A stretch of 64,000 nt of DNA from S5-A14a sp050908895 (GCA_050908895.1 CP171222.1:1426001-1490000); one strand, 5' to 3'; counted from the first letter of the stretch, positions 9,763 to 19,597 are shown. A program made the numbers and translations. The notes: generated by a model not told the origin, from the sequence alone.

Positions 9763-12700
9763 TTATGAATCAATCTTACTTTTTCTTCTTGCAACTGCAA
9801 TTCCTGCTCCAGCCAGTGCTATCACTCCCAGTTCCATCAATCCGGTATTATCTCCGGTATTTGGTGATTTGGCCTTTGGAGATACAACTGCTGATGTTTT
9901 GGTCTGATTAGTAGGCTTATTAGTATTATCTGGTTTATTTGGTCTACTTGGTTTATTTACTTCAGTTTTTGTTACAAGGTAAGTTACTGTTACTGATTTG
10001 GCATCTTTACTTGCATCAGTTTCTGCTTTGACAAACTTATACCCTTCTTTTTCAAGTTTCGCAAGTTCCTTGTCTAATGTATCTGCAACATCAGCACCTC
10101 TCTTAAATGAACCTTTATCAAATAATATATTTAATTGTTTGCCTGACTTATCAACTGCCTTGATAACGCCTCTATAAATTACTTCCGCTTCTCTATTTTT
10201 CTTGATTATTTCAAGCTGTCTTGCTCTTTCTTTTTCATCAGGTTTATTTACATCATCTAATAAACCATCTGTACCTTTTTGTATAATTGCTGCTGCATCT
10301 ACTAACTCTTCTCTAAGCTTAGGGAACTCTTTTGTTAAATCCCAGGCTTTTTCAAAGTTTTTCTGCCATGGCTTCTTTTTATAGGCATCTACAGCTTTCT
10401 TCGCTTCCGCTTCTCTATTTTTCTTAATTATTTCAAGCTGTCTTGCTCTTTCTTTTTCATCAGGTTTATTTACATCATCTAATAAACCATCTGTACCTTT
10501 TTGTATAATTGCTGCTGCATCTACTAACTCTTCTCTAAGCTTAGGGAACTCTTTTGTTAAATCCCAGGCTTTTTCAAAGTTTTTCTGCCATGGCTTCTTT
10601 TTATAGGCATCTACAGCTTTCTTCGCTTCCGCTTCTCTATTTTTCTTAATTATTTCAAGCTGTCTTGCTCTTTCTTTTTCATCAGGTTTATTTACATCAT
10701 CTAATAAACCATCTGTACCTTTTTGTATAATTGCTGCTGCATCTACTAACTCTTCTCTAAGCTTAGGGAACTCTTTTGTTAAATCCCAGGCTTTTTCAAA
10801 GTTTTTCTGCCATGGCTTCTTTTTATAGGCATCTACAGCTTTCTTCGCTTCCGCTTCTCTATTTTTCTTGATTATTTCAAGCTGTCTTGCTCTTTCTTTT
10901 TCGTCAGGTTTATTTACATCATCCAATAAACCATCTGTGCCTTTTTGTATAATTGCTGCTGCATCTACTAACTCTTCTCTAAGCTTAGGGAACTCTTTTG
11001 TTAAATCCCAGGCTTTTTCAAAGTTTTTCTGCCATGGCTTCTTTTTATAGGCATCTACAGCTTTCTTCGCTTCCGCTTCTCTATTTTTCTTAATTATTTC
11101 AAGCTGTCTTGCTCTTTCTTTTTCATCAGGTTTATTTACATCATCTAATAAACCATCTGTACCTTTTTGTATAATTGCTGCTGCATCTACTAACTCTTCT
11201 CTAAGCTTAGGGAACTCTTTTGTTAAATCCCAGGCTTTTTCAAAGTTTTTCTGCCATGGCTTCTTTTTATAGGCATCTACAGCTTTCTTCGCTTCCGCTT
11301 CTCTATTTTTCTTGATTATTTCAAGCTGTCTTGCTCTTTCTTTTTCGTCAGGTTTATTTACATCATCCAATAAACCATCTGTGCCTTTTTGTATAATTGC
11401 TGCTGCATCTACTAACTCTTCTCTAAGCTTAGGGAACTCTTTTGTTAAATCCCAAGCTTTTTCAAAGTTTTTCTGCCATGGCTTCTTTTTATAGGCATCT
11501 ACAGCTTTCTTCGCTTCCGCTTCTCTATTTTTCTTGATTATTTCAAGCTGTCTTGCTCTTTCTTTTTCATCAGGTTTATTTACATCATCTAATAAACCAT
11601 CTGTACCTTTTTGTATAATTGCTTGCTGCATCTACTAACTCTTCTCTAAGCTTAGGGAACTCTTTTGTTAAATCCCAGGCTTTTTCAAAGTTTTTCTGCC
11701 ATGGCTTCTTTTTATAGGCATCTACAGCTTTCTTCGCTTCCGCTTCTCTATTTTTCTTGATTATTTCAAGCTGTCTTGCTCTTTCTTTTTCATCAGGTTT
11801 ATTTACATCATCTAATAAACCATCTGTACCTTTTTGTATAATTGCTGCTGCATCTACTAACTCTTCTCTAAGCTTAGGGAACTCTTTTGTTAAATCCCAG
11901 GCTTTTTCAAAGTTTTTCTGCCATGGCTTCTTTTTATAGGCATCTACAGCTTTCTTCGCTTCCGCTTCTCTATTTTTCTTGATTATTTCAAGCTGTCTTG
12001 CTCTTTCTTTTTCGTCAGGTTTATTTACATCATCCAATAAACCATCTGTGCCTTTTTGTATAATTGCTGCTGCATCTACTAACTCTTCTCTAAGCTTAGG
12101 GAACTCTTTTGTTAAATCCCAAGCTTTTTCAAAGTTTTTCTGCCATGGCTTCTTTTTATAGGCATCTACAGCTTTCTTCGCTTCCGCTTCTCTATTTTTC
12201 TTGATTATTTCAAGCTGTCTTGCTCTTTCTTTTTCATCAGGTTTACCAGCTATTTTATCAAGACCCTCTGACAAACCTTCTGTAGCCTTATTGATAGCTT
12301 CTGCTTTTTCTTTCGCTAATGATAAAACCAATTTAAGGCTATCATTATCTGTAGACTTCAAAACCTCTTTATAATAATTCTTTTCCTTTTTTGGTAAATA
12401 TTTAAGTTTACTGATTTCTTTAAATATCTTTTCTCTAGCATCATTTTTTTCTTTTGCTAAAACCAATACCAAATCTGCTGATTTGATACCATTCGCAGTC
12501 TTAACTGCATATATGAAGACTTCCTTGTCTTTGTCAGATAAGTATGGTAATTCTTTAATTTCATCAGCTGTAGCTTGATACTTCTCATTGTTTTTTTCAG
12601 CAGTTTGTAATTTTTCTTTAATCTCAGCATCAGTTTTTACTTTAGCTATCTCTTTTATTATTTTTTCTTTTTCTTCTTTTGGAAGATACTCAAGCTCTCT

Positions 12701-13135
12701 AATTTTACGAATTGATTCCTTTCGCTTAAAAACTAAATTAATATAATTTTTCTTATCTTTTTCTTTTGCAACTTTTACTTTTTTTTCTACATCACTCTCA
12801 TTTTTTAGCTGAGATATCTCTGCTCTAAAATTAGCTATATCTTCATTTGTAAGGTAATCAAGTTTCCTAATTTCTTCAATAGCTTTCAGTCTTTTATAAG
12901 ATAAAACAGGATCAAATACATCATCAGTTTCTATTCCAGCCATTTCAGATGATTCAGCATAAGCTGACTCTCCTACAAAACTAACATTGCTCAAATTTAA
13001 CGTGCTAGCTACTGGTCCCAATACCATAAACGCACCTACAACACATGACACAACACCGATGGTAAGACGTCTTAAAGAATATCTGTATACCTTACTCTTC
13101 TTTTTGCTTTCAATAACCTTTTTTAAACCCTCCAT
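9763..13135 (-). pseudogene. YSIRK-signal surface protein with GA-like modules and 74-residue repeats, frameshifted
   Basis: The start ATG at 13135 follows AAGGAGAAAGATT; an upstream in-frame ATG at 13195 has no such site. The signal peptide has the YSIRK-like motif YSLRRLTIGVVSCVVGAF. About four three-helix modules follow (LDYLTNED, LEYLPKEE, LPYLSDKD, LKYLPKKE), resembling the albumin-binding GA module of Finegoldia and streptococcal proteins. Then come nine full and one partial copy of a 74-residue repeat, a 75-residue charged beta-rich domain, a Pro/Thr/Asn linker and a sorting end (SPNTGD, helix, ARRKSK). One extra T in the third repeat (11622-11625) shifts the frame and separates the secretion signal from the wall anchor. 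If it is a sequencing error, the gene is intact at about 1,120 residues. Confidence 0.85.
10183..12244 (-). repeat. 222-bp tandem repeat array, nine full copies plus a 63-bp partial copy
   Basis: Each copy encodes 74 residues from KPDEKERARQLEIIKK to QKGTDGLLDDVN. Copies are nearly identical. A sub-type with TTTTCGTCAG, CATCCAATAA and CTGTGCC recurs beginning at about 10868, 11312 and 11979; the others read TTTTCATCAG, CATCTAATAA and CTGTACC. Total length is 2,062 bp, equal to 9 x 222 + 63 + the single inserted base. Confidence 0.97.
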
Positions 13136-13221
13136 AATCTTTCTCCTTAATTGTTTTTGTAATATTCCCCACCCCAATTCAACAAACATCATCAAGGTAA
13201 AGTATGTTTTATTTAATTCCC

Positions 13222-13249
13222 ATTATATCACAATTTGTGATATAATCAA
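13222..13249 (-). promoter_or_regulatory. Promoter with a palindromic operator for the repeat surface protein gene
   Basis: On the minus strand TTGATT (-35, 13244-13249), a 16-bp spacer, and TATAAT (-10, 13222-13227). The spacer is filled by a perfect palindrome at 13224-13244 with arms TATATCACAA and TTGTGATATA around one central T. A repressor bound there would block the promoter. Confidence 0.65.
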
Positions 13250-13419
13250 GAAATATTTAACATTTAATATTACTTTTAACTATTATGTTACGAAATATTA
13301 ATTTTATCTATTAACAAATCTTTCAAAGTGTAAAGTGAAAAATGTTTTTTTACAAAATATAACCATATTTTTACTAAAAAATTTAGACACAATTTTTTCT
13401 TTTATTATTATTTTATAGC

Positions 13420-13448
13420 TTGTTTTGAGTTTTATTCGATGGTATAAT
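13420..13448 (+). promoter_or_regulatory. Promoter of the THF riboswitch-folT unit
   Basis: TTGTTT (13420-13425), 17-bp spacer, TATAAT (13443-13448), ending 8 bp before the riboswitch. The stretch 13250-13419 shows nothing else. Confidence 0.65.
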
Positions 13449-13455
13449 TTATTCC

Positions 13456-13580
13456 AGTAGAGTAAATATTGTGCGTGAAGTGTTATGGGATGGGATGTTG
13501 CCCATAAACGAAGATGCAGACTCTGCATTGCGATACAATATTGCGTCCACTACTACACCATAAGGAAATAGTAGATTTTA
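13456..13580 (+). ncRNA. Tetrahydrofolate (THF) riboswitch
   Basis: The aptamer (13456-13555) has the conserved layout of the THF riboswitch: outer stem AGTAG/CTACT, paired segments ATATTGTGCG and GCGATACAATAT, the TGGGATGGGATGTTGCCCA hairpin and the ACGAAG core. The 3' strand of the outer stem can also pair with TAGTAG at 13569-13574, which is followed by ATTTT, so a simple terminator/antiterminator switch is possible. The next gene encodes a folate transporter subunit, which agrees with the ligand. Confidence 0.88.
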
Positions 13581-13649
13581 ACATACGATTATCTCTCCCT
13601 TCTGAGTGTAGTTTTTGGTAATTACACTAAATTGAAAGGAGATTTTTTT

Positions 13650-14183
13650 ATGCGCAAATCTACTACTACACAGCTTGTTACTATTGCTGTATTTATCGCT
13701 ATTGAAATTATTTTGACTAGGTTTTTATCTATTCAGACACCTATTGTAAGACTTGGTTTTGGATTTCTTCCCATTGCAATGATAGGGATCCTTTATGGAC
13801 CAATATGGGCTGGTGTGTCTTATGCTGTAGGTGATGTTCTTGGCATGATGCTTTGGCCTACGGGGGGATACTTTTTTGGATTTACTCTTTCAGCTTTTCT
13901 TACCGGCATTATTTTTGGGTTGCTTCTTAAGAGGGATGAAACCGGACGACTGCAATTGAGTAGGATTTTGATTGCCTGTGCCATTGTAGTTCTATTTGTT
14001 AACTTAGGACTTGATACATTGTGGCTATCTATTTTACAGGGCAAGGCTTATATGGCAATTTTGCCGGTTAGGATGCTTAAATCCGTGATAACTTATGTAC
14101 TTCAGGTTACGTTAATTCCTCTTGTATATCACGGGGTAGTGAAGAATATTCCTGCACTTAGGGTTTCTAAAAAAACTGCTTAA
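13650..14183 (+). CDS. folT: Folate ECF transporter S component FolT
   Basis: A 177-residue membrane protein with six hydrophobic segments, of the ECF S-component fold. The N-terminal TTQLVTIAVFIAIEIILTRF and the following FLPIAMIGILYGPIWAG segment are typical of FolT. It binds folate outside the cell and works with a shared EcfT/EcfA1/EcfA2 energising module that is not in this window. The start is the ATG at 13650, with AAAGGAG eight bases before it; a TTG at 13632 contains the ribosome site and is unlikely. The upstream THF riboswitch should lower expression when folates are plentiful. Confidence 0.92.
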   Translation: MRKSTTTQLVTIAVFIAIEIILTRFLSIQTPIVRLGFGFLPIAMIGILYGPIWAGVSYAVGDVLGMMLWPTGGYFFGFTLSAFLTGIIFGLLLKRDETGRLQLSRILIACAIVVLFVNLGLDTLWLSILQGKAYMAILPVRMLKSVITYVLQVTLIPLVYHGVVKNIPALRVSKKTA

Positions 14184-14231
14184 GCTTCAATTACAAATAA
14201 AGCATACTCAATATATTTAATTAGTTTCAAT

Positions 14232-14274
14232 TGGATGTTTACCTATACTTTGTAGGTGCATCCATTTATTTTTT
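14232..14274 (+). terminator. folT terminator
   Basis: Arms GGATG..TTACCTA and TGTAGGT.CATCC are followed by ATTTATTTTTT, 49 bp after the folT stop. Confidence 0.7.
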
Positions 14275-14347
14275 ATCTATTCACGTTAGAACAACTTCCA
14301 TTTTTCTTTATTTAAATATGTCACGCAATCATTGTAAAAAATTTCTT

Positions 14348-14403
14348 TATAAAAAAACGACCTTCGCATATCGGCTTTAGCCGGATGCAAAGATCGATTT
14401 TCA
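14348..14403 (-). terminator. Terminator of the metY/metA-lysC operon
   Basis: On the minus strand arms CGATCTTTGCAT..GGCT and AGCC..TATGCGAAGGTCG end in TTTTTTT, 92 bp after the stop at 14495. Confidence 0.8.
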
Positions 14404-14494
14404 GTTCCTATTTTGAATTAATAAGCTAGGTTTTTATATTTAAATTTCTTTTTATAAATAGAGCATTGTACATTGTGTGATTTTAAAAAATCAA

Positions 14495-16777
14495 TCACAA
14501 TTTATGTCCAATGAAGTTGTTATAAATAGCATTTATGGATGTCTTGTAGTTGTCCTGAGGAACTCCGATCAAAATGTTATATCTTCTTGGTCCATGATCA
14601 ATTAGTTTTACATTTATTCGTCTCATAGACAGAGCGTTCAAAACTCTGACTGCCACATCAGGTGTAGTACCGATGTTCCTGCCTACTATAGCTATTATAC
14701 TTAAATCCGGATCTACAACTACATTAACATCTTTTATATAACTTTCTAATATACCTTCAATCATTGATTTGACGTCAATAATGCTTGATAACTGACCTTT
14801 ATCTATAATTAAAGTTATTGAATCAATTTCTGATAAAGTATGGTTCACCCTTATTCCTTGGTTTACCAATCTGTGAAGAATTTCTCCACGAAAATGCGGA
14901 TCTTCATTAAGATTTTCTTTTTCTATGAGGATACTCATTAGATTAGAAGTTCCGGTTATACCTGTTATAAAATCCCCTATACCGTAATAATCGGCATTTT
15001 CAACGATTAGAGTTCCTCCATCCTCAGGTCTGTTGGTATTTCTAATATTAATGGGTATACAAAGCTGTCTCACCGGCTTTATTGCATCCGGGTGCATAAC
15101 TGCAGCACCCATGTACGAAAGTTCTCTAAGTTCTTTATATGTAATCACAGGAACTGTGATAGGGTTTGGAACAATCTGTGGATCTGCCATAAGAAGCCCT
15201 GAAACATCAGTCCAATTTTCATATAAATCTGCACTGCATGCCGCAGCAACTAATGCTCCGGTCACATCAGAGCCACCCCTTGAGAAAGTGACTATTTTGT
15301 TACTAAAATCACTACCATAAAATCCCGGAATTACACCTCGCTCCACATCCTCGAGAGCTGCTTTTAAAAGTTCCAATGATTGTTCATATTGGAAGATTCC
15401 CTGAGCATCAAATTTTAAATATTTTTCCGGAGCAATAAATTCCCATCCCAGATAATCTGCCATTAGCTTAGCAGAGAGATATTCACCTCTGCTGGCAATG
15501 TATGGATAAGTGGCACCATTTCTTATTTCAAATTCTATTTTCTCATATTCATCTGATAAAACATCCTGCATACCCAAATCTTTTTCTATTGTATGAAATC
15601 TACGCTTAATTTCACTAAAAAGTTCGTGACTTTCCTCAGTAAACCCATCTTCTTTACTCATAGCTATAAGGAGATCTGTAATCTTAGTATCTCCTTTAAA
15701 TCTTCTTCCCGGAGCTGATACAACGATCATGCGACGTCTATCATCTTCTGACAAAATATCTTTAACCTTACGAAAAGCTTTTCCATCGGCAAGAGATGTC
15801 CCACCGAACTTACATGTAGTTAATTTGCCCCGTTCTATAACAGGTCTTCTTTTATCACCGGTTGAAATTTGTTCTATCTGATATGGTGTTGATTGGTAAA
15901 CAAAATAGTTTAACCAGTTACTGTAGAGCAGGTTGGCACTGGATCTCCATGTAACTATAGGTTGTTTTTCATCATCATTTTCAGGAAAGTAGTTATCCGG
16001 TATTTTAGGATTTATTCCCTTATTTTTATCTCTTATGTATTCCTTCAGGAGCGTATCAGAATCGTATTCAGAATGTCCCATGATAAATATCTGTCTATCA
16101 TTCTTTGACTTAACAGCGTATACTCCAGCTTCTTCTGAGCTTGAAATAACTTCCAGTTGGGGAACTTTTACAATATCTTCTCGCCTTACCTCAGTATTCC
16201 TCGAATGAGGTGCCATGAATACATCATCAAATCCTCTGAAGAGCATGCTCCCCTGAGTTTCAATTTGATGAGTATATATTCCTGAAATTTTTTCCTTTAA
16301 ATTATACTTCTGAATTCCATAGTGGTAATAAAGTCCTGCCTGGGCACCCCAACATATATGAAAAGTATTATGAACATGGCTTTTACTCCATTCCATTATT
16401 TCACAAAGTTCATCCCAGTATTCAACTTCTTCAAAAGCAAAATGTTCGACAGGTGCTCCTGTTATTATCATCCCATCATAAAAGTTACTCTTAACTTGAG
16501 AAAATGTTTTATAAAATGTCAGCATATGCTCTTCTGAAGTATTTTTTGCTTTATGACTCGACACTTGCAATAGTTCAAGTTCAACCTGAAGTGGTGTGTT
16601 TCCGAGAAGCCTTGTTAACTGGGTCTCTGTATCAATCTTCGTGGGCATCAAGTTTAGTATTATAATTTTCAAAGGCCTAATGTCCTGTGTCATAGCCCTT
16701 GTATCTGTCATCACGAAGATATTTTCTTTAGTAAGGGTCTCAACTGCTGGAAGATTATTGGGAACTTTAATCGGCAT
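14495..16777 (-). CDS. Fusion of homoserine O-acyltransferase (MetA) and aspartate kinase (LysC)
   Basis: A 760-residue two-enzyme protein. Residues 1 to about 305 are full-length MetA: catalytic Cys142 (HICWGAQA), His235 and Glu237 (MGHSEYD). Residue 111 is Glu (TGAPVEHF), the residue tied to acetyl-CoA rather than succinyl-CoA use in this family, so the product should be O-acetylhomoserine. After a short linker, residues from about 320 are aspartate kinase: KFGGTS at 323-328, an SRGEYLSAKL segment, FSRGGSDVTGA, and C-terminal ACT regulatory domains. It thus joins the first enzyme of the aspartate pathway to the first enzyme of the methionine branch. Start ATG at 16777 after AAGGAGGAG; it overlaps metY by 11 bp. 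Confidence 0.93.
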   Translation of the reverse strand: MPIKVPNNLPAVETLTKENIFVMTDTRAMTQDIRPLKIIILNLMPTKIDTETQLTRLLGNTPLQVELELLQVSSHKAKNTSEEHMLTFYKTFSQVKSNFYDGMIITGAPVEHFAFEEVEYWDELCEIMEWSKSHVHNTFHICWGAQAGLYYHYGIQKYNLKEKISGIYTHQIETQGSMLFRGFDDVFMAPHSRNTEVRREDIVKVPQLEVISSSEEAGVYAVKSKNDRQIFIMGHSEYDSDTLLKEYIRDKNKGINPKIPDNYFPENDDEKQPIVTWRSSANLLYSNWLNYFVYQSTPYQIEQISTGDKRRPVIERGKLTTCKFGGTSLADGKAFRKVKDILSEDDRRRMIVVSAPGRRFKGDTKITDLLIAMSKEDGFTEESHELFSEIKRRFHTIEKDLGMQDVLSDEYEKIEFEIRNGATYPYIASRGEYLSAKLMADYLGWEFIAPEKYLKFDAQGIFQYEQSLELLKAALEDVERGVIPGFYGSDFSNKIVTFSRGGSDVTGALVAAACSADLYENWTDVSGLLMADPQIVPNPITVPVITYKELRELSYMGAAVMHPDAIKPVRQLCIPINIRNTNRPEDGGTLIVENADYYGIGDFITGITGTSNLMSILIEKENLNEDPHFRGEILHRLVNQGIRVNHTLSEIDSITLIIDKGQLSSIIDVKSMIEGILESYIKDVNVVVDPDLSIIAIVGRNIGTTPDVAVRVLNALSMRRINVKLIDHGPRRYNILIGVPQDNYKTSINAIYNNFIGHKL

Positions 16778-18062
16778 TTTCTCCTCCTTGCCTACCGGAA
16801 ATCTTATCGAAGGCTTGTTTTAGGTCTTCAATTATGTCATTAACGTCTTCAAGTCCTACGGACAATCTAATCATTCCCGGCTCAATCCCGGCCGCCACCA
16901 GCTGTTCATCTGTAAGTTGTCTGTGAGTTTCTCCGGCAGGGTGTAATACGCATGTTCTTATGTCCGCTACGTGAACTTCATTAGATGCCAGGTTTAAACT
17001 GTCCATAAATTCAATTGCCTTATCTCTTCCACCTCTGATTACAAGTGATATCACCCCACTTGCTCCCTTTAGATATTCCTTTGCCAAACCGTAATATTCA
17101 TCATCTGAAAGCCACGGATAACTAACTTTTTCAACTAAATCACAATCTGCTAAAAATTCAGCTACCTTAATTGCATTATTGCAATACTGTCTCATTCTTA
17201 TTCCCAAGGTTTCAAGCCCCAGATTCAATAAAAAGGCTGAATGAGCTGAAGGATAGCATCCAAAATCTCTCATTAACTGCATCCTTGCCTTTAAAATATA
17301 CGCTAGTTTCCCATATTCCCCAACATATGTTATTCCATGATATGATCCATCCGGCTCAGTAAATTCGGGAAATTTCCCGGATTTTGACCAATCAAAGTTG
17401 CCACTATCGACTATTACTCCCCCACACTGTAGGGCATGACCGTCCATGTATTTTGATGTAGAATGTGTTACTATATCTGCTCCAAATTCTATTGGTTTAC
17501 AAAGTATCGGAGTTGCAAAGGTGTTATCAACAATAAGTGGTATTCCGTTATCATGGGCTACTTTAGCAAATTTCTTAATGTCAAATACAGACAAAGCCGG
17601 ATTTGCAATGGTTTCTCCAAAAATGGCTTTAGTATTGGGCTTAATCAATTTTTGAATTTCCTCTTCTGTAGCATCATCCTTTACAAATATGCATTCTATC
17701 CCTAACTTTTTTAGAGTGAATCCAAACAAATTGATGGTTCCCCCATAAATTTTGCCGGATGAAATGATACTATCTCCGGAATTACAAATATTTAAAATTG
17801 CAAGCAAATTTGCTGCCTGTCCTGAGGATGTACACATTGCTGCGATACCTCTTTCCAGATCTGCTATCTTCTCTTCTACAGCCATTACTGTTGGATTTGC
17901 AAATCTGCTATAGATTAGTGCCTTGGTTGGATCGTCGAATACTGCTGCAACGTCCTCAGTTTTATCAAATACATAGGTCGTGCTCTGTATAATAGGTAAA
18001 ACTCTCGGTTCTGAGTTCTTCGGGCTATATCCCGCATGTAAACATTTAGTATCGTCTCTCAT
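16767..18062 (-). CDS. metY: O-acetylhomoserine sulfhydrylase (aminocarboxypropyltransferase)
   Basis: A 431-residue PLP enzyme of the Cys/Met metabolism family. The PLP lysine is K204 in STSKYMDGHA; the N-terminal TKCLHAGYSP and QSTTYVF are typical. It converts O-acetylhomoserine plus sulfide (or methanethiol) to homocysteine (or methionine). It is first in a two-gene operon with the metA-lysC fusion, whose Glu111 predicts exactly the acetyl ester this enzyme needs. Start ATG at 18062 after AAAGGAG. No S-box, T-box or other methionine riboswitch is recognised in the 80-bp leader, which has only a hairpin with arms AACAAACA and TGTTTGTT. Confidence 0.93.
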   Translation of the reverse strand: MRDDTKCLHAGYSPKNSEPRVLPIIQSTTYVFDKTEDVAAVFDDPTKALIYSRFANPTVMAVEEKIADLERGIAAMCTSSGQAANLLAILNICNSGDSIISSGKIYGGTINLFGFTLKKLGIECIFVKDDATEEEIQKLIKPNTKAIFGETIANPALSVFDIKKFAKVAHDNGIPLIVDNTFATPILCKPIEFGADIVTHSTSKYMDGHALQCGGVIVDSGNFDWSKSGKFPEFTEPDGSYHGITYVGEYGKLAYILKARMQLMRDFGCYPSAHSAFLLNLGLETLGIRMRQYCNNAIKVAEFLADCDLVEKVSYPWLSDDEYYGLAKEYLKGASGVISLVIRGGRDKAIEFMDSLNLASNEVHVADIRTCVLHPAGETHRQLTDEQLVAAGIEPGMIRLSVGLEDVNDIIEDLKQAFDKISGRQGGENAD

Positions 18063-18140
18063 TGTGTTCTCCTTTCGTCAATTATTTTTTATAGTTCTAT
18101 GAATAAACAAACATTTTCTTTTTTGTTTGTTACTCATAAA

Positions 18141-18169
18141 ATTTTAGCAGAGTTTTAATGTATATGCAA
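18141..18169 (-). promoter_or_regulatory. Promoter of the metY operon
   Basis: TTGCAT (-35, 18164-18169), a 17-bp spacer and TAAAAT (-10, 18141-18146) on the minus strand, about 80 bp before the start codon. Confidence 0.6.
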
Positions 18170-18248
18170 CATATTTTTAAGATATAAATTCTTTGCACAT
18201 ACACTATTTGATGAAAATATTAAATTAAAATTTTTGTATCTGATTTTA

Positions 18249-18257
18249 TGATATAAT
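18249..18257 (+). promoter_or_regulatory. Extended -10 promoter element of the L,D-transpeptidase gene
   Basis: TGATATAAT fits the TGn-TATAAT extended -10 form, 53 bp before the start at 18311. No good -35 is seen. Confidence 0.5.
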
Positions 18258-18310
18258 ACTAATCAGCTTTAATACAAAAAAGCTAAAACTATGATTTTAA
18301 CGGGAGCATT

Positions 18311-18982
18311 ATGAATAAAGGAGAAAAGAGCATAATTAAAAAATTTATACTTTTTGCTTTAATTTTCGTAGTTATAACTGTAGCCATTCTTTTAGGCAAC
18401 TATTTTGTTGAAAAGAAGTATGATAAAAATACTGATTCAAATACTTCTCCAACGAATTTATCTACTGAAGAAAAATTAAAGTCGAACGAAATTAATACTG
18501 GAAAGCATTTTAAAGCTAACCCGGATTTATCATCAATAAGTAAATCCGAATTATGGAAATATCCTACCGGTAGTTACCCTGATTTATCTTCAGTTAAGGC
18601 TTTAAATATTTTAGTTGACACGAATAGACAAATTGTATCTATCTTAGATGAAAATATGGAACTGACCAGATTTGTGGTTTCTACAGGAATTAAAGATGGA
18701 GAATCTGAGACCCCTAAAGGCAGTTTTTTCATAGAACCGGAACGGGGAGAATCTTTTTTTGCAGCTGAGTTTGGTGAAGGTGCTAATTACTGGGTTTCAT
18801 TTAAAGGTCATGGAATTTATTTATTCCACAGCGTACCCACTGATGTTTATGGAAATTATATTGAAAATGAGGCTGCTAAATTAGGAACTCCCTCTTCTCA
18901 TGGTTGTGTCAGGATGAGCGTGCCTGACGCTAAATGGTTTTATGAAAATATTCCAACCGCTACTCCTATAAAGATTATATAA
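18311..18982 (+). CDS. Membrane-anchored L,D-transpeptidase (YkuD domain)
   Basis: A 223-residue protein with one N-terminal membrane helix (about residues 11-32), a 60-residue linker, and a YkuD catalytic domain from about residue 96 to the end. The catalytic motif SHGCVRM is at 196-202 with nucleophile C199; the conserved His (LFHS) is at 173. Such enzymes form 3-3 peptidoglycan cross-links or attach proteins to the wall, outside the membrane. The domain is complete. The gene is monocistronic and divergent from metY. Confidence 0.92.
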   Translation: MNKGEKSIIKKFILFALIFVVITVAILLGNYFVEKKYDKNTDSNTSPTNLSTEEKLKSNEINTGKHFKANPDLSSISKSELWKYPTGSYPDLSSVKALNILVDTNRQIVSILDENMELTRFVVSTGIKDGESETPKGSFFIEPERGESFFAAEFGEGANYWVSFKGHGIYLFHSVPTDVYGNYIENEAAKLGTPSSHGCVRMSVPDAKWFYENIPTATPIKII

Positions 18983-19169
18983 GTCATAACTTAAATATCT
19001 TCATGAAATTGCCCGGGATATATTTTTTCTATTAAATTTGATAAATAGACATAAATTCACTAATACTATAACTGCCAAAATTAAAGGTGCTGTAATTAGT
19101 GAAAATGAATCAAAAAAATCCACTAACAACCGCTAGTGAACTTGTCTTTTTGCACAAAAATATTAGTAA

Positions 19170-19216
19170 TCAAAAGCCCTGAACTACTGTAAATTCAAGT
19201 AGTTTCAAGGCTTATT
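19170..19216. terminator. Imperfect long hairpin, possible bidirectional terminator
   Basis: Arms AGCCCTGAACTACT and AGTAGTTTCAAGGCT. It is the only structure noted in the gene-free stretch 18983-19358. Confidence 0.45.
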
Positions 19217-19358
19217 TCTTTGGTAGACCTGCCAAAAGAAAAATCGAACATTTTCTTTGTCGGTAAAAATCACTTTGGATATTCGGTAAAATTCAGTTTC
19301 GATTAACGCATCAAATTTGCTTTTTAATTTCTTATATTATACGCTGCATTAGAAATGT

Positions 19359-19580
19359 TTACAACTTATTTCGATAAAAAAGGGAGCCTAAGCTCCCCCC
19401 TTGTTTAGATTCTTTATAAATCTTTTTTACTTTAAACTCTAATAGATTTATCACATGGCTAGCTGGCTCCCTTGTGCCCCTCTCCCAACTTTCAAGTGTC
19501 GATAGTGAAATTTCGTACTTCTTTGCAAATTTATGTGACAGTCCTGTTAATTTTCTTATTTCCTTTATTTCATCCTTCAA
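19359..19580 (-). CDS. Small helix-turn-helix protein
   Basis: 73 residues; LTGLSHKFAKKYEISLSTLESWERGTREP is an XRE-type helix-turn-helix with a well-kept recognition helix. The last 15 residues are read through a strong terminator hairpin, so the native C-terminus may have been lost to a small mutation. It follows a 32-residue hydrophobic peptide gene by 17 bp. Likely a regulator of the small gene cluster; its target is unknown. Confidence 0.65.
   Translation of the reverse strand: MKDEIKEIRKLTGLSHKFAKKYEISLSTLESWERGTREPASHVINLLEFKVKKIYKESKQGGSLGSLFYRNKL
19376..19399 (-). terminator. Terminator inside the end of the small HTH frame
   Basis: GGGAGC-TTAG-GCTCCC followed by TTTTTT on the minus strand, a compact rho-independent terminator. 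Confidence 0.75.
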
Positions 19581-19597
19581 ATTTGCTGTTTCCCCTC

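Noticed and set aside
10202..12161. Five identical 60-codon plus-strand frames inside the 222-bp repeat array
   Set aside because: They are antisense shadows of the repeat and recur only because the repeat does.
18063..18140. Possible SAM riboswitch before metY
   Set aside because: None of the conserved S-box, SAM-II or T-box sequences is visible; only a simple A/T-rich hairpin.
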